A stretch of 64,000 nt of DNA from Motiliproteus sp036960405 (GCA_036960405.1 JBALWS010000003.1:1-64000); one strand, 5' to 3'. Counted from the first letter of the stretch, positions 42,173 to 51,819 are shown. The notes: generated from the letters alone by a model not told the origin. Numbers and translations: made by a program.

Positions 42173-43210
42173 TTAGTGAGGCATGATTCCCTCTTCAAGG
42201 CTGTGGCGAATCAGCCGGTAGCTTTCCATCCGTCGGGGCTCGATCTTCCCCTCCTCCAGGGCTTGAAGTAGCGCACAGTTGGGCTCGTGCTTATGGCTGC
42301 AGTCGCGGAAGCGGCAATACCCGAGAAACGGTCGAAACTCGACAAAGCCTTCGAGTAGCTGTTGTGGTTCGATATGCCATAGCCCGAACTCGCGGATGCC
42401 GGGAGAGTCGATCAGGTCGCCACCGTCGGGGAAGTGATAGATCCGGGCGGTGGTGGTGGTATGGGTACCCTTGTGACGCGCTTCCGACAGGGCGCCGACC
42501 CGAATATCGACACCGGGTAGCAAGACGTTGATCAGCGATGACTTGCCTACTCCAGACTGGCCGACGAAGACGCTGGTGCGTTGGTCGAGGTGCGTCTTGA
42601 GTGTGCTCAGGCCGTCTTCGCTCTTGGTCGAAGCGTGCAGTACCCGGTAGCCGATCTGTTGGTAACTATCGAGCATCTTATCGAGCTCGGCGCGCCGTTC
42701 AGGGTCGGTCAATAGGTCTGTTTTGTTGAGCAGAATCACCGGCTCGATACCGATCGCTTCGGCTGCCACCAGGTAACGATCGATCAGGTTGGCAAAAGGC
42801 GTTGGTTCGGGAGCGATGGTGATAACGATATAGTCGATATTGGCGGCCACCGGCTTGAGTTCGCCGCGACTGTTAGGGCGCGAGAGCAAGCTGTGGCGGG
42901 GAAGGGTGGCGACTATTACGCCGTAAGGTTCGCCATTGCGCCAGACTACCCGATCACCGGTGACCAATGCGCCCAGGTTGGCACGCATGTGGCAACGACA
43001 GATCTGCCCTCGATCATCACCTTCGAGCACTTCTACATCAACCTGAGAGCCAAAGTGAGAAACAATTAACCCCTCTTGCTCTACTCCAAGCTCGCCCGAA
43101 TGCAGCTTTTCATCGATGTTGTGATCTTTTTTGCCGGCGCGCTCGACCCGTTCTGCCTGAATTTTGTTGACACGCCAGGACTGACGACGGGTAAGTTTGC
43201 GTTTGCTCAT
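42173..43210 (-). CDS. rsgA: Ribosome small-subunit-dependent GTPase A
   Basis: ATG ending at 43210 gives MSKRKLTRRQSWRVNKIQAE, the usual start. The 345-residue circularly permuted GTPase has an OB domain, then NKTD (G4), GQSGVGKSSL (G1), GTHTTTTAR (G2) and DSPG (G3) in permuted order, and a C-terminal zinc site (CRFRDCSHKHEPNC). RsgA checks maturation of the 30S subunit. Divergent from orn. Confidence 0.96.
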   Translation of the reverse strand: MSKRKLTRRQSWRVNKIQAERVERAGKKDHNIDEKLHSGELGVEQEGLIVSHFGSQVDVEVLEGDDRGQICRCHMRANLGALVTGDRVVWRNGEPYGVIVATLPRHSLLSRPNSRGELKPVAANIDYIVITIAPEPTPFANLIDRYLVAAEAIGIEPVILLNKTDLLTDPERRAELDKMLDSYQQIGYRVLHASTKSEDGLSTLKTHLDQRTSVFVGQSGVGKSSLINVLLPGVDIRVGALSEARHKGTHTTTTARIYHFPDGGDLIDSPGIREFGLWHIEPQQLLEGFVEFRPFLGYCRFRDCSHKHEPNCALLQALEEGKIEPRRMESYRLIRHSLEEGIMPH

Positions 43211-43342
43211 GAGAAGGGGGGATATCCTGAAGTTTGTTGCTGCAGCACGGTATAAGGGCTTGAAGTCGACCTGCGAAAGGGCTAAACATAACACATTATC
43301 AATGGTTAACGGCAGTCAGAGCTGTTACCGCGTATTTTATCT

Positions 43343-43918
43343 ATGACTGAGAATATTATGCCGACGCAAACACCCGCCAGACAAAGCAACCTGATCTGGA
43401 TTGATCTGGAGATGACCGGCCTCGATCCCGAACAGGAGCGTATTATCGAAATAGCGACTCTGGTGACCGATGCCGAATTGAATATCATTGCCGAGGGCCC
43501 GAGCCTGGTGATTCATCAACAGGACATGTTGCTTGATGCGATGGATGAATGGTGTACCCGCCAGCATGGCCAATCAGGGCTAACGCAGCGGGTACGCGAT
43601 AGTCGGGTCAGCGAGCGCGATGCCGAGCTTGCCACGCTGGAGTTTGTGCAGCTGCATGTTGATAAAGGGGCATCACCGATCTGTGGTAACAGCATCGGCC
43701 AGGATCGGCGCTTTCTGGTGCCCTATATGCCCGAGCTGGAAGCGTACTTTCATTATCGTAATCTCGATGTCAGCACCGTTAAAGAGTTGGCGCGGCGCTG
43801 GCGTCCCGACGTGTTGGATGCGGTGGTCAAGAAGGGCGCGCATCTGGCGCTGGATGATATTAAGGACTCCATCAACGAACTGGCACATTATCGGGAGCAC
43901 TTCTTTAAACTGGATTAA
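43343..43918 (+). CDS. orn: Oligoribonuclease
   Basis: The 191-residue DEDDh exonuclease has LIWIDLEMTGLDPE, SIGQDRRFLVPYMP and HLALDDIKDSINELAHYREHF with the catalytic acidic residues. It degrades two- to five-nucleotide RNAs, including the pGpG made from cyclic di-GMP, which fits with the diguanylate cyclase in this window. An ATG five codons downstream is also possible. Confidence 0.96.
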   Translation: MTENIMPTQTPARQSNLIWIDLEMTGLDPEQERIIEIATLVTDAELNIIAEGPSLVIHQQDMLLDAMDEWCTRQHGQSGLTQRVRDSRVSERDAELATLEFVQLHVDKGASPICGNSIGQDRRFLVPYMPELEAYFHYRNLDVSTVKELARRWRPDVLDAVVKKGAHLALDDIKDSINELAHYREHFFKLD

Positions 43919-43959
43919 AAAAATTCAGTTGAACCGCTGGTATAGGGGAAAGAGAAGCG

Positions 43960-44632
43960 ATGTTGAAATGGAGTTCGATGGCACTGGCTGTGACAGTGCT
44001 GGGGCTGGGTTGCCCTGCTGTTGCTGCCGAACCTGAAGCGGCAGCCATGGCCTGCCCAGGCTCTGTGGCGGTGATTGCAGGGAATGGTTTGTCCCGTTCT
44101 GTGCATGAGACGGTTGAGGTGTTGTACCGCCGTTTGGGCTGCGATACCCATTTTATTGCGCACCCTGGGCAGCGCGGGATCGTGGCGTTTAATCAGCGCT
44201 TGGTTGATGGCGAATTGATGCGGATGGTTGCGGCTGAGCCCGAGTACCAGCGGGCTTTTAGCCGTTCAGAGTATCCCGTCGTCGAACTCAACCGAGCGCT
44301 GTGGCTGCATCCCGACACGCAGCGCTATGCAGATCTGCCAATTGGTTACCAGTTGGGGGGTGGTATGGCAAAAGCGAGAAGCGGCTAAACAGGCTAATAC
44401 GCTTCAATTTTATAGCTCACAAGAGCTGTTTGATGCTTATAAGCAGGGGCGTATCAGAGGCTTTTTCTCCAGCTACCGCTCCGAGCAAGCGTTTGTTGAA
44501 GTGAATCAGTTACAGCCGGTCCCCGTCATTGGCTTCGCCTACCCCAGTCTTGAACTCTATCATTATCTGGGAAGAGAGTTTGAGCCCTTTATGCAGCGCC
44601 TTTCGCAGATGTTGCAATCAGCAGATGCCTGA
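43960..44632 (+). pseudogene. Frameshifted periplasmic substrate-binding-like gene
   Basis: Two frames combine into one protein. The first (from 43960) has a signal peptide (WSSMALAVTVLGLGCPAVAA) and runs to a stop at 44386-44388; the second continues the same fold to 44632. Removing one G from the GGGGGG run at 44355-44360 joins GYQLG to VVWQKREAAKQAN and gives exactly 224 codons. The product would be a small periplasmic solute-binding-type protein (pattern: VEVLYRRLGCDTHF, DGELMRM, PIGYQLG, ELFDAYKQGRIRGFFSS). It may be a pseudogene, a sequencing error or a slippable tract. Confidence 0.75.
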
Positions 44633-44804
44633 CCACCTTCCCCTTTGTTTTTCGGGGGTGTTGAAGCATTGCTTGGCTTATTTTGGGATCTCTTCAAGGG
44701 GGCTCTGCAAGGAATCTTGGATAGCAGGTTGTTGGGGTGGCTTTATCCGCGCCCGCAACTGTGGAATAATGCGCGGCTTTGATTTATGTCACTTAGAGGC
44801 GTTT

Positions 44805-45221
44805 ATGAAGGCTTTTCGATTGATAGTGGGTGGCTTGGTGCGGTTGGTCAGCTGGTTAACCATGCCTAAAGCTGGCCAGCGTTCGGAGGCTCACCAGGCT
44901 CAGGTCGAGCAGCAGATTGCCAACTATTCCTTGTATCAGTTTGCGGGCTGTCCGTTCTGTATCAAAGTTCGCCGTGCCATGCGGCGCCTAAATCTGCCGC
45001 TAGAACTGCGCGATGCCGGCCAAGGTAGCCCTCACCGGCAAGAGCTACTTGAGCAGGGTGGACGCGTCAAAGCGCCCTGTTTGCGGATCGATAAGGCTGA
45101 CGGTAGCAGTGTGTGGATGTATGAATCCAACGATATTATCGCTTACCTGAGTCGTGAGTTCCCGCTGCAGCAGAGCGACTCGTCGCAAGATTGCTCGACC
45201 GCTGTCAGAGTAGATGCCTGA
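44805..45221 (+). CDS. Glutaredoxin-like protein with an N-terminal membrane segment
   Basis: ATG at 44805 follows GAGG; earlier in-frame starts reach back over the preceding gene and lack ribosome sites. The 138-residue product begins with a hydrophobic segment (LIVGGLVRLVSWLTM) and carries a glutaredoxin/GST-N-terminal domain with active site CPFC (YQFAGCPFCIKVRRAMRRLN) and VKAPCLRID plus MYESNDIIAYLSREF. Likely a thiol-disulfide enzyme at the membrane. Its 3' end overlaps the convergent queG gene by 17 bp. Confidence 0.87.
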   Translation: MKAFRLIVGGLVRLVSWLTMPKAGQRSEAHQAQVEQQIANYSLYQFAGCPFCIKVRRAMRRLNLPLELRDAGQGSPHRQELLEQGGRVKAPCLRIDKADGSSVWMYESNDIIAYLSREFPLQQSDSSQDCSTAVRVDA

Positions 45222-46323
45222 CTTTCCTGGGTTGTTTTTCGACTAAAGGCAGCGCTGCAGCTGCCTTGCCCTCTGCTAGCTGCGTTATCGCCCAGCTGAC
45301 GTGCTCCCTGACCAGTTCCGTTGGATCATTGCTGCGTTGCTGTAGCGTCTGAATGATATCGGTCCCGCCGCCACTATTACCCAACCCGATCGCCAGATTA
45401 CGTAGCCAGCCTTGATAGCCGGTTCGGCGGATCGGTGAGCCTTCGGTTTTCTTCAGAAACGTGGCTTCATCCCAACGAAACAGTTGTGCTAGCTCTATGT
45501 TGTCGAGCCCGTGGCGGGGGTTGAAGTCATCCTCTTGGCTGAAATGGCAGTAACGATTCCACGGGCAAACCAGTTGGCAGTCGTCGCAGCCGAACACGCG
45601 GTTACCGATCAAGGGGCGAAACTCTTCGGGGATAGCGCCCTTGAGTTCTATCGTCAGGTAGGAGATGCAGCGCCTTGCGTCGAGCACATAGGGTTCGGGA
45701 AAGGCGGCGGTCGGGCAGATATCGAGACAGGCACTGCAGCGGCTGCAGTGGTCTTGCAGGTAGGGCTCATCTTCGACTAGCGGGAGATCGGTAAACAACT
45801 CGCCGAGCAAAAAATAGCTGCCTGCCTCGCGATTGATCAGCAGGCTGTGTTTGCCCTGCCAGCCTAGTCCTGCCTGACGTGCCATCGGTTTTTCCAGCAC
45901 CGGAGCACTGTCGACGAAGGGGCGGTAATTAAACTCTTCGGTTTCTTGAGTGATTTTCTTGGCGAATTGGCCAAGCCGTTTGCGCAACGTTTTATGGTAA
46001 TCACGTCCTAGCGCGTAGCGGGAGATATAGGCTTGCTGCGGGTTTTGCAGCACCCGAACCGTTTCGACTTCGGGCGGTAAATAGTCCATTCGCACGCAGA
46101 TCACCTTCAGCGTGCCGGGGTGGAGTTGGTCGGGATGCAGCCGCAGTTCACGGTGGTTGGCCAGGAACGCCATTTCGCCGTGGTATTGTTGCGCCAGCCA
46201 GTCGTCTAAGCGCTCGCCATGTTGGCTCAAATCGACACCGCTGATGCCGACGGCATCAAAGCCCAGTTCCTTGCCCCAGGCTTTGATCTGCTCGGTGAGT
46301 TGTGCGGGTGATGGTAGGGGCAT
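45205..46323 (-). CDS. queG: Epoxyqueuosine reductase
   Basis: The 372-residue protein has two [4Fe-4S] clusters, CSRCSACLDICPTAAF and CDDCQLVCPWNRY, and an N-terminal cobalamin-binding part. It carries out the last step of queuosine formation in tRNA. C-terminal HEAT-like repeats (RNLAIGLGNSGG) complete the usual length. Its 3' end overlaps the glutaredoxin-like gene. Confidence 0.96.
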   Translation of the reverse strand: MPLPSPAQLTEQIKAWGKELGFDAVGISGVDLSQHGERLDDWLAQQYHGEMAFLANHRELRLHPDQLHPGTLKVICVRMDYLPPEVETVRVLQNPQQAYISRYALGRDYHKTLRKRLGQFAKKITQETEEFNYRPFVDSAPVLEKPMARQAGLGWQGKHSLLINREAGSYFLLGELFTDLPLVEDEPYLQDHCSRCSACLDICPTAAFPEPYVLDARRCISYLTIELKGAIPEEFRPLIGNRVFGCDDCQLVCPWNRYCHFSQEDDFNPRHGLDNIELAQLFRWDEATFLKKTEGSPIRRTGYQGWLRNLAIGLGNSGGGTDIIQTLQQRSNDPTELVREHVSWAITQLAEGKAAAALPLVEKQPRKVRHLL

Positions 46324-46443
46324 AGTGAAAGATGGCCGGTTATGGGTAAGGCTGGGTTGGTGGTTTTGTCTCGATCTGGAATTCTATAATGAATAGATAC
46401 AGAGGGCTTGCATCGGTCATGATACCGGATAACAGGAGTTGAG

Positions 46444-47997
46444 ATGTCATATTTGCCACCTATCGAAGGGATCGATCTCTATACGGCTAGCCAGACCCGA
46501 CAGCTGGACCGCTGTGCGATTGAACAGCATCAGATTGCCGGCTTTGAGCTGATGAAGCGTGCCGCCAGAGCGGCTTACCGTGCATTAAGACAGCGCTGGC
46601 CCGATGCTAAAAAGCTGACTCTGCTGTGTGGCGGTGGTAACAACGGCGGCGATGCGTTGGTGGTCGCCGCGATGGCGCTGGAGCAGCAGCTCGAGATTCA
46701 AGTGTTGTTGGTCGGGGGCGAGGTGACACGTAGTAAGCTCGCTGGTGAAGCGTTAGAGGCTTTAGTTTGGGCTGAATCTCGCGGGGTGGTGGTTGAGACC
46801 TATTCGTCTTCCGTAGCGTTGAGCGGTGATGTGTTGGTCGATGGTTTGTTGGGTACCGGCCTCAGCGGCGCGGTACGCACCGATTTTGCCGAGCCGATCG
46901 AGCATATTAACAGCACGGCTAAGCCGGTACTCGCTTTGGATATCCCCTCGGGGCTCTGCGCTGATACCGGGGCGGTGTTGGGCTGTGCGGTGCGCGCTGA
47001 CCTGACAGTCAGTTTTATCGGTCTGAAGCGCGGTCTGCTGACCCAGCATGGGGTGGAGTGTTGTGGAGAACTGCTGTTCGAAGGGCTGGGTGTTCCTCCT
47101 GAGGTATACCAAGCGGTACCGACGCCGCTGCGGGTTGTTGGTCAGAAGCAGTGCCAACAGCAGTTGCCGTTGCGTTCGCGGGGAGCACACAAAGGGGATT
47201 TTGGCCATGTCATGGTCGTTGGCGGTGATCGAGGTATGGCGGGGTCGGTGGTGATGGCGACCGAGGCTGCAGTGCGGTCCGGCGCGGGTCTAGTGAGTGT
47301 CGCGACCCGGCCCGAACATGTTGGATTAACGACCGGACGCAACCCCGAAGTGATGAGTCATGCTGTATCATCGGGGCAAGAGCTGGAACCATTGTTGGCG
47401 CGTGCAAGTGTCGTGGCCATAGGCCCGGGATTGGGGCGTAGTGGCTGGTCGGGGCAGTTGCTGCGAGTGGTTCAGAGCCAATCGCTACCGCTGGTGGTCG
47501 ACGCCGATGCGCTCAATCTGCTGAGTCAGGCAGAGCTGGTGGAGCCGAGCCAGCGAGATAATTGGATTTTAACGCCTCATCCTGGAGAGGCGGCGCGACT
47601 GCTGGATTGCTCGGTGGCGCAGATTCAAGCCGATCGGTTTGAGGCCGTTAACCAGTTACAGCGTCGCTATGGCGGGGTGGTAGTATTAAAAGGTGCCGGC
47701 ACCCTGATCAGTGACGGCCAGCAAACGCGGCTCTGCGCTCGGGGTAATCCGGGAATGGCCAGCGGCGGCATGGGCGATGTGTTAACCGGCGAGATTGCCG
47801 CGTTGGTGGCGCAGGGGTTGAGCTTGTTTGATGCGGCGATGATCGGTGTGGATGTGCATGCGCAGGCTGCTGATCGGGTGGCGAGTTCGTGCGGAGAGCG
47901 CGGCCTGGCGGCGACGGATTTGATCGTTGAGATCCGACGTTTGCTTAATCCTGAGTTGATGATGAGCGTGGTAGAGGAAAGCGGTAACAATGCCTGA
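46444..47997 (+). CDS. nnr: Bifunctional NAD(P)HX epimerase/dehydratase
   Basis: The 517-residue fusion repairs hydrated NADH and NADPH. The N-terminal YjeF domain (about 1-215) has LCGGGNNGGDALV and LVDGLLGTGLSG; the C-terminal ADP-dependent dehydratase has HKGDFGHVMVVGGDRGMAGS, AIGPGLGRS, VVDADALNLLS, LTPHPGEAARLL and GNPGMASGGMGDVLTG. It overlaps tsaE by eight bases and leads the nnr-tsaE-amiB-mutL run. Confidence 0.96.
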   Translation: MSYLPPIEGIDLYTASQTRQLDRCAIEQHQIAGFELMKRAARAAYRALRQRWPDAKKLTLLCGGGNNGGDALVVAAMALEQQLEIQVLLVGGEVTRSKLAGEALEALVWAESRGVVVETYSSSVALSGDVLVDGLLGTGLSGAVRTDFAEPIEHINSTAKPVLALDIPSGLCADTGAVLGCAVRADLTVSFIGLKRGLLTQHGVECCGELLFEGLGVPPEVYQAVPTPLRVVGQKQCQQQLPLRSRGAHKGDFGHVMVVGGDRGMAGSVVMATEAAVRSGAGLVSVATRPEHVGLTTGRNPEVMSHAVSSGQELEPLLARASVVAIGPGLGRSGWSGQLLRVVQSQSLPLVVDADALNLLSQAELVEPSQRDNWILTPHPGEAARLLDCSVAQIQADRFEAVNQLQRRYGGVVVLKGAGTLISDGQQTRLCARGNPGMASGGMGDVLTGEIAALVAQGLSLFDAAMIGVDVHAQAADRVASSCGERGLAATDLIVEIRRLLNPELMMSVVEESGNNA

Positions 47998-48487
47998 ACT
48001 GCAGGTTGAATCAGAGTTGTTTCAGTGGTCGCTGGCGGATGAAAACCAGATGGTCGCGTTTGGTCATCAGTTAGGGTTGGCTGCTCGCCCGGAAGCGAGC
48101 GTGTACCTGCAGGGCAATCTGGGGATGGGTAAAACCACTCTTTGCCGGGGGGTGGTGCAGTCGTTTGGTCATTCAGGTGTGGTTAAAAGCCCAACCTATA
48201 CCCTGGTGGAGCCTTATGACTTCGGCGGCTGGTTGGTTTATCATTTTGACCTGTACCGGTTGGCCGACCCCGAAGAGCTCGAATTTTTGGGTATTCGCGA
48301 TTATTTTTCGGTACCGGCACTGCGGCTTATAGAGTGGCCGGACCGGGGAGAGGGGATACTGCCCAAGCCAGATCTGGAACTGCAGATTGAGACAGAGGGA
48401 ACCGGCCGTCGTATAACGGTCAAACCCTATAACGATCGAGGCCGTTTGATAGCCGAGACGCTCGCAGAAGCGCTCCGGAAGGCGTGA
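47990..48487 (+). CDS. tsaE: tRNA threonylcarbamoyladenosine biosynthesis ATPase
   Basis: The 165-residue P-loop ATPase has GNLGMGKTTLCRG (Walker A), SPTYTLVEPY and HFDLYRLADPEELEFLGI. TsaE works with TsaB and TsaD to make t6A37 in tRNA reading ANN codons. It begins inside the end of nnr. Confidence 0.96.
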   Translation: MPELQVESELFQWSLADENQMVAFGHQLGLAARPEASVYLQGNLGMGKTTLCRGVVQSFGHSGVVKSPTYTLVEPYDFGGWLVYHFDLYRLADPEELEFLGIRDYFSVPALRLIEWPDRGEGILPKPDLELQIETEGTGRRITVKPYNDRGRLIAETLAEALRKA

Positions 48488-48551
48488 TGACGTTTTTTGT
48501 AAAAACGCCACGTTAGGTTGAATTATAAACAGTACGATCAACAGATGAGTA

Positions 48552-48573
48552 GGTGTTGAGAAGGTGTTGAGAA
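48552..48573 (+). repeat. 11-bp tandem duplication upstream of amiB
   Basis: GGTGTTGAGAA is repeated twice head to tail immediately before the amiB start region. Each copy holds a GAGAAGG-like ribosome site, so the duplication may alter start-site choice. Confidence 0.6.
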
Positions 48574-48578
48574 GGGGC

Positions 48579-49904
48579 ATGCACAGAGTCTTACTGACAG
48601 TGCTGGTGATGCTGGCGATGACCTCGTCTGGCTGGGCCGCGACGATCGAGCAGGTGCGGGTGTGGCCCGCGCCTGATCATACACGGCTGGTATTTGACCT
48701 GTCGGGAGCGGTTAGTCACACCCTGTTTACCCTGGCGAACCCTGAACGGATCGTGATCGACATCGGTAACAGTCAGATGAAGGCGGCCTTGGCCAAGCTG
48801 GATCTGTCGAAGAGTCCGATCAAAAATATTCGTAGCGGCAAGCGTGGCGCCAAAGATGTGCGGATCGTGCTAGACCTGCAGCACAAAACCCAGCCAAGAA
48901 GCTTCCATCTTCCTCCCAATGATAAATACGGTCACCGTTTGGTGGTCGATCTGGTCAATACGACCAAGCCTATTGCTGTAAGCACTGTCAGAACTGCCGA
49001 TAAAAGCTTTCCTGCTAATCGAGACATCGTCATCGCTATCGACGCTGGTCATGGTGGTGATGACCCGGGAGCGATAGGGCCGGGTCGGGTCAAAGAGAAG
49101 GTGGTGGTATTGGCGATTGCCAAGGAGTTGGCTCGGTTGTTTGAGCGTGAGCCGGGATTTAAGCCGGTATTGATCCGCGATAGCGATTACTACGTGGGGT
49201 TGCGAGACCGGACCCGCAAAGCGCGCAAGGCTAGCGCTGACCTGTTTGTATCGATACATGCTGATGCCTTTAAAAACAGCAAAGCACGTGGTGCTTCGGT
49301 TTGGACGCTATCTTCGCGTGGTGCTAGCAGTGAGATGGGCCGCTGGCTGGCAGGGCGGGAAAACAGCGCCGACTTGATCGGTGGTGTGGGGACGTTGAAT
49401 AAGGACAATAGTAGCGATCTGCTCGAAGGTGTGTTGCTGGATATGTCGATGAATTCGAGCATCAGTCATTCGCGCGAGGTAGGTGGCTATATCCAGAAAA
49501 GGATGAATCGTGTCGCTCATATGCATAAAAAGAGCGTTCAGCAGGCGGGTTTTATGGTGCTTAAATCGCCCGATATCCCGTCGATTCTGGTCGAGACCGG
49601 ATTTATTTCCAATCATAAAGAAGCGCGTTTACTGCAGGACCGTGGCCATCAGCGCAAGTTGGCTCAATCGATCTTTAGCGGTATAAAGACCCATTTTAGT
49701 CGTAAACCGCCGCCAGCTACCTACCTGGCCAGCCAGCTTAATGGCGGGGATCGACGAGCCTCAACCTATCGCGTTTCTCGGGGCGACACGCTGTCGGTTA
49801 TCGCCAGTCGAAACAAGGTCGCGGTTAAACGTTTGCGCGAGCTAAACGGCTTATCTTCAGATGTGATTCGAGTTGGACAGGTGCTGCAGATTCCCGCATC
49901 CTGA
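48579..49904 (+). CDS. amiB: N-acetylmuramoyl-L-alanine amidase
   Basis: ATG at 48579 gives signal peptide MHRVLLTVLVMLAMTSSGWA; a GTG at 48564 is an alternative. The 441-residue precursor has an AMIN domain (about 22-130), an Amidase_3 zinc domain (AIDAGHGGDDPGAIG, SIHADAFKN, ETGFISNHKEARLL) and a C-terminal LysM domain (YRVSRGDTLSVIASRNKVAV). It cleaves peptide stems from peptidoglycan for daughter-cell separation. Conserved position before mutL. Confidence 0.95.
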   Translation: MHRVLLTVLVMLAMTSSGWAATIEQVRVWPAPDHTRLVFDLSGAVSHTLFTLANPERIVIDIGNSQMKAALAKLDLSKSPIKNIRSGKRGAKDVRIVLDLQHKTQPRSFHLPPNDKYGHRLVVDLVNTTKPIAVSTVRTADKSFPANRDIVIAIDAGHGGDDPGAIGPGRVKEKVVVLAIAKELARLFEREPGFKPVLIRDSDYYVGLRDRTRKARKASADLFVSIHADAFKNSKARGASVWTLSSRGASSEMGRWLAGRENSADLIGGVGTLNKDNSSDLLEGVLLDMSMNSSISHSREVGGYIQKRMNRVAHMHKKSVQQAGFMVLKSPDIPSILVETGFISNHKEARLLQDRGHQRKLAQSIFSGIKTHFSRKPPPATYLASQLNGGDRRASTYRVSRGDTLSVIASRNKVAVKRLRELNGLSSDVIRVGQVLQIPAS

Positions 49905-49948
49905 GCCCCTTTTCTTCGCCATTTATATCTCCTGCTTTAGAGTTTCTG

Positions 49949-51817
49949 ATGAATCGCATCGCTTTACTGTCTCCTCGTCTTGCTAACCAGATCGCCGCTG
50001 GCGAAGTCGTTGAACGTCCCGCATCGGTCGTTAAAGAGCTGTTGGAAAACAGCCTAGATGCTGGGGCCAGCCGGATCGATATCGATGTTGAGCAGGGCGG
50101 CGTTAAGTTGATCCGCTTGCGCGATAATGGCCGCGGGGTGATCAAAGAGGACCTGGCGCTGGCGTTGAGCCGGCATGCGACCAGCAAGATTCACAACCTG
50201 GATGATCTCGAAGCCGTCGAGACGTTGGGATTTCGTGGCGAAGCGTTGGCCAGTATCAGTTCGGTCTCGCGACTCAGTCTGACTTCCCAGGCGGAGGGTG
50301 CGGATCAGGCCTGGCAAGTGTCTGCTGAAGGCCGGGAGATGAGTTCGGTGGTGACGCCGGCGGCTCACCCGCAGGGGGCTACGATCGAAGTGCGCGACCT
50401 GTTTTTTAATACCCCGGCCCGGCGCAAGTTTTTGCGTACTGAGAAAACCGAATTCGGTCATCTTGAAGAGGTGGTAAAACGGCTGGCGTTGAGCCGCTTT
50501 GATGTGGCGATCTCGTTGCGCCATAACGGCCGAGTGATCCATCAGTTGCGTCCCTCCTCCACCTCGGCCGAGCTGGAGCGCCGGGTTGCGTCGTTGTGTG
50601 GTCCCGCTTTCATGGAAAATGCGGTAGCGCTGGATGTTGAGGCTGCCGGGCTGCGGTTGTGGGGTTGGGTCGGGCTGCCGACGTTTTCGCGCTCGCAGGC
50701 CGATCTGCAGTACTTTTTCGTCAACGGTCGTGCCATCCGTGACAAGTTGGTCGCGCATGCGATTCGCCAGGCTTATCGCGACGTGCTGTACAGCGGTCGT
50801 CACTCGACCATTGTGCTGTTTCTGGAGCTCAATCCTGCCGATGTCGATGTTAACGTCCATCCGACCAAGCACGAAGTGCGCTTCCGTGATGGTCGTCTAG
50901 TGCATGACTTTCTGTTCCGTACGCTGCATCGCGGCCTGGCTGAAGTTAGTCCTGGTGACCAGCTGGCAGAGTCCGAGCTGGTGTCGACCTCGACCGGCGT
51001 GTTACTGCAAGCGCCGCCGCTTCTGCCCGAGCAGATGCAGACTCAGCAGCCGATGCCGCTGGCCTTTTCCCGCCAGCAGAGTGCCCCGGCTAGGGGGGAG
51101 GTGCAAGAGCAGGTGGCGGCTTACGCGGCGCTGCATCCGACCGCTGGCTTAGAATCAGCCATGCCGGGGTTGTCATCGACTGGCCAGATCGTTTCTGCAG
51201 CCGATGAGGGTGAGTTTGATTCGGTTACCGAGGCGCCGCCGTTGGGTTATGCGCTAGCGCAGTTGCACGGGATCTACATTCTGTCGCAAAACAGCCAGGG
51301 CTTGGTGGTGGTCGATATGCATGCCGCCCACGAGCGGGTGGTGTACGAGCGGTTAAAACAATCCTATGCCGAGCAGGGCGTGACCTCGCAGCCGTTGTTG
51401 GTACCGCAATCGCTGGCAGTGAGCTCGCACGAAGCCGATTGCGCCGAAGAGTTTGCCGATCTGTTTCAGCGTTTGGGCTTTGAGCTGGAGCGGATGAGTG
51501 AGGAGTCGCTAGTGATTCGTCAGGTGCCCGCGCTGCTCAAGCAGGGTAACGTCGAGCAGCTGCTGCGCGATGTGTTGGCGGACTTGCGAGTGTTGGGCGA
51601 TAGTGACCGAGTCGAGGCACAGCACGACCATATCTTAGCCACTATGGCTTGCCATGGTTCGGTGCGGGCTAATCGCCAGCTGACATTGCCGGAGATGAAT
51701 GGATTGTTACGCGATATGGAGCGTACCGAGCGTAGCGGTCAGTGTAACCACGGCCGTCCGACCTGGACTCAGCTCGATATGACCGCACTCGATAAGTTGT
51801 TTTTGAGGGGGCAATAG
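49949..51817 (+). CDS. mutL: DNA mismatch repair protein MutL
   Basis: The 622-residue protein has the GHKL ATPase motifs ELLENSLDAGA, RDNGRGV, TLGFRGEALASI and ATIEVRDLFFNTPARRKFL, a variable linker (about 340-430) and a C-terminal dimerisation region (VVVDMHAAHERVVYERL). It lacks the DQHA(x)2E(x)4E metal motif, as expected for a Dam-type MutL: DMHAAHER lies at the position. It couples MutS to strand removal. Confidence 0.97.
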   Translation: MNRIALLSPRLANQIAAGEVVERPASVVKELLENSLDAGASRIDIDVEQGGVKLIRLRDNGRGVIKEDLALALSRHATSKIHNLDDLEAVETLGFRGEALASISSVSRLSLTSQAEGADQAWQVSAEGREMSSVVTPAAHPQGATIEVRDLFFNTPARRKFLRTEKTEFGHLEEVVKRLALSRFDVAISLRHNGRVIHQLRPSSTSAELERRVASLCGPAFMENAVALDVEAAGLRLWGWVGLPTFSRSQADLQYFFVNGRAIRDKLVAHAIRQAYRDVLYSGRHSTIVLFLELNPADVDVNVHPTKHEVRFRDGRLVHDFLFRTLHRGLAEVSPGDQLAESELVSTSTGVLLQAPPLLPEQMQTQQPMPLAFSRQQSAPARGEVQEQVAAYAALHPTAGLESAMPGLSSTGQIVSAADEGEFDSVTEAPPLGYALAQLHGIYILSQNSQGLVVVDMHAAHERVVYERLKQSYAEQGVTSQPLLVPQSLAVSSHEADCAEEFADLFQRLGFELERMSEESLVIRQVPALLKQGNVEQLLRDVLADLRVLGDSDRVEAQHDHILATMACHGSVRANRQLTLPEMNGLLRDMERTERSGQCNHGRPTWTQLDMTALDKLFLRGQ

Positions 51818-51819
51818 CG

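Noticed and set aside
44228..44632. Separate gene in the second frame of the binding-protein-like locus
   Set aside because: Its first third is an out-of-frame shadow; the rest is the continuation of the upstream protein after the G6 tract.
44529..44804. Long N-terminal extension of the glutaredoxin-like protein
   Set aside because: The extra residues are Cys- and Arg-rich without structure, overlap the preceding gene, and lack a ribosome site; ATG at 44805 has one.
50054..50872. Long open frame antisense to mutL
   Set aside because: It lies wholly within mutL ATPase motifs and has no recognisable features.
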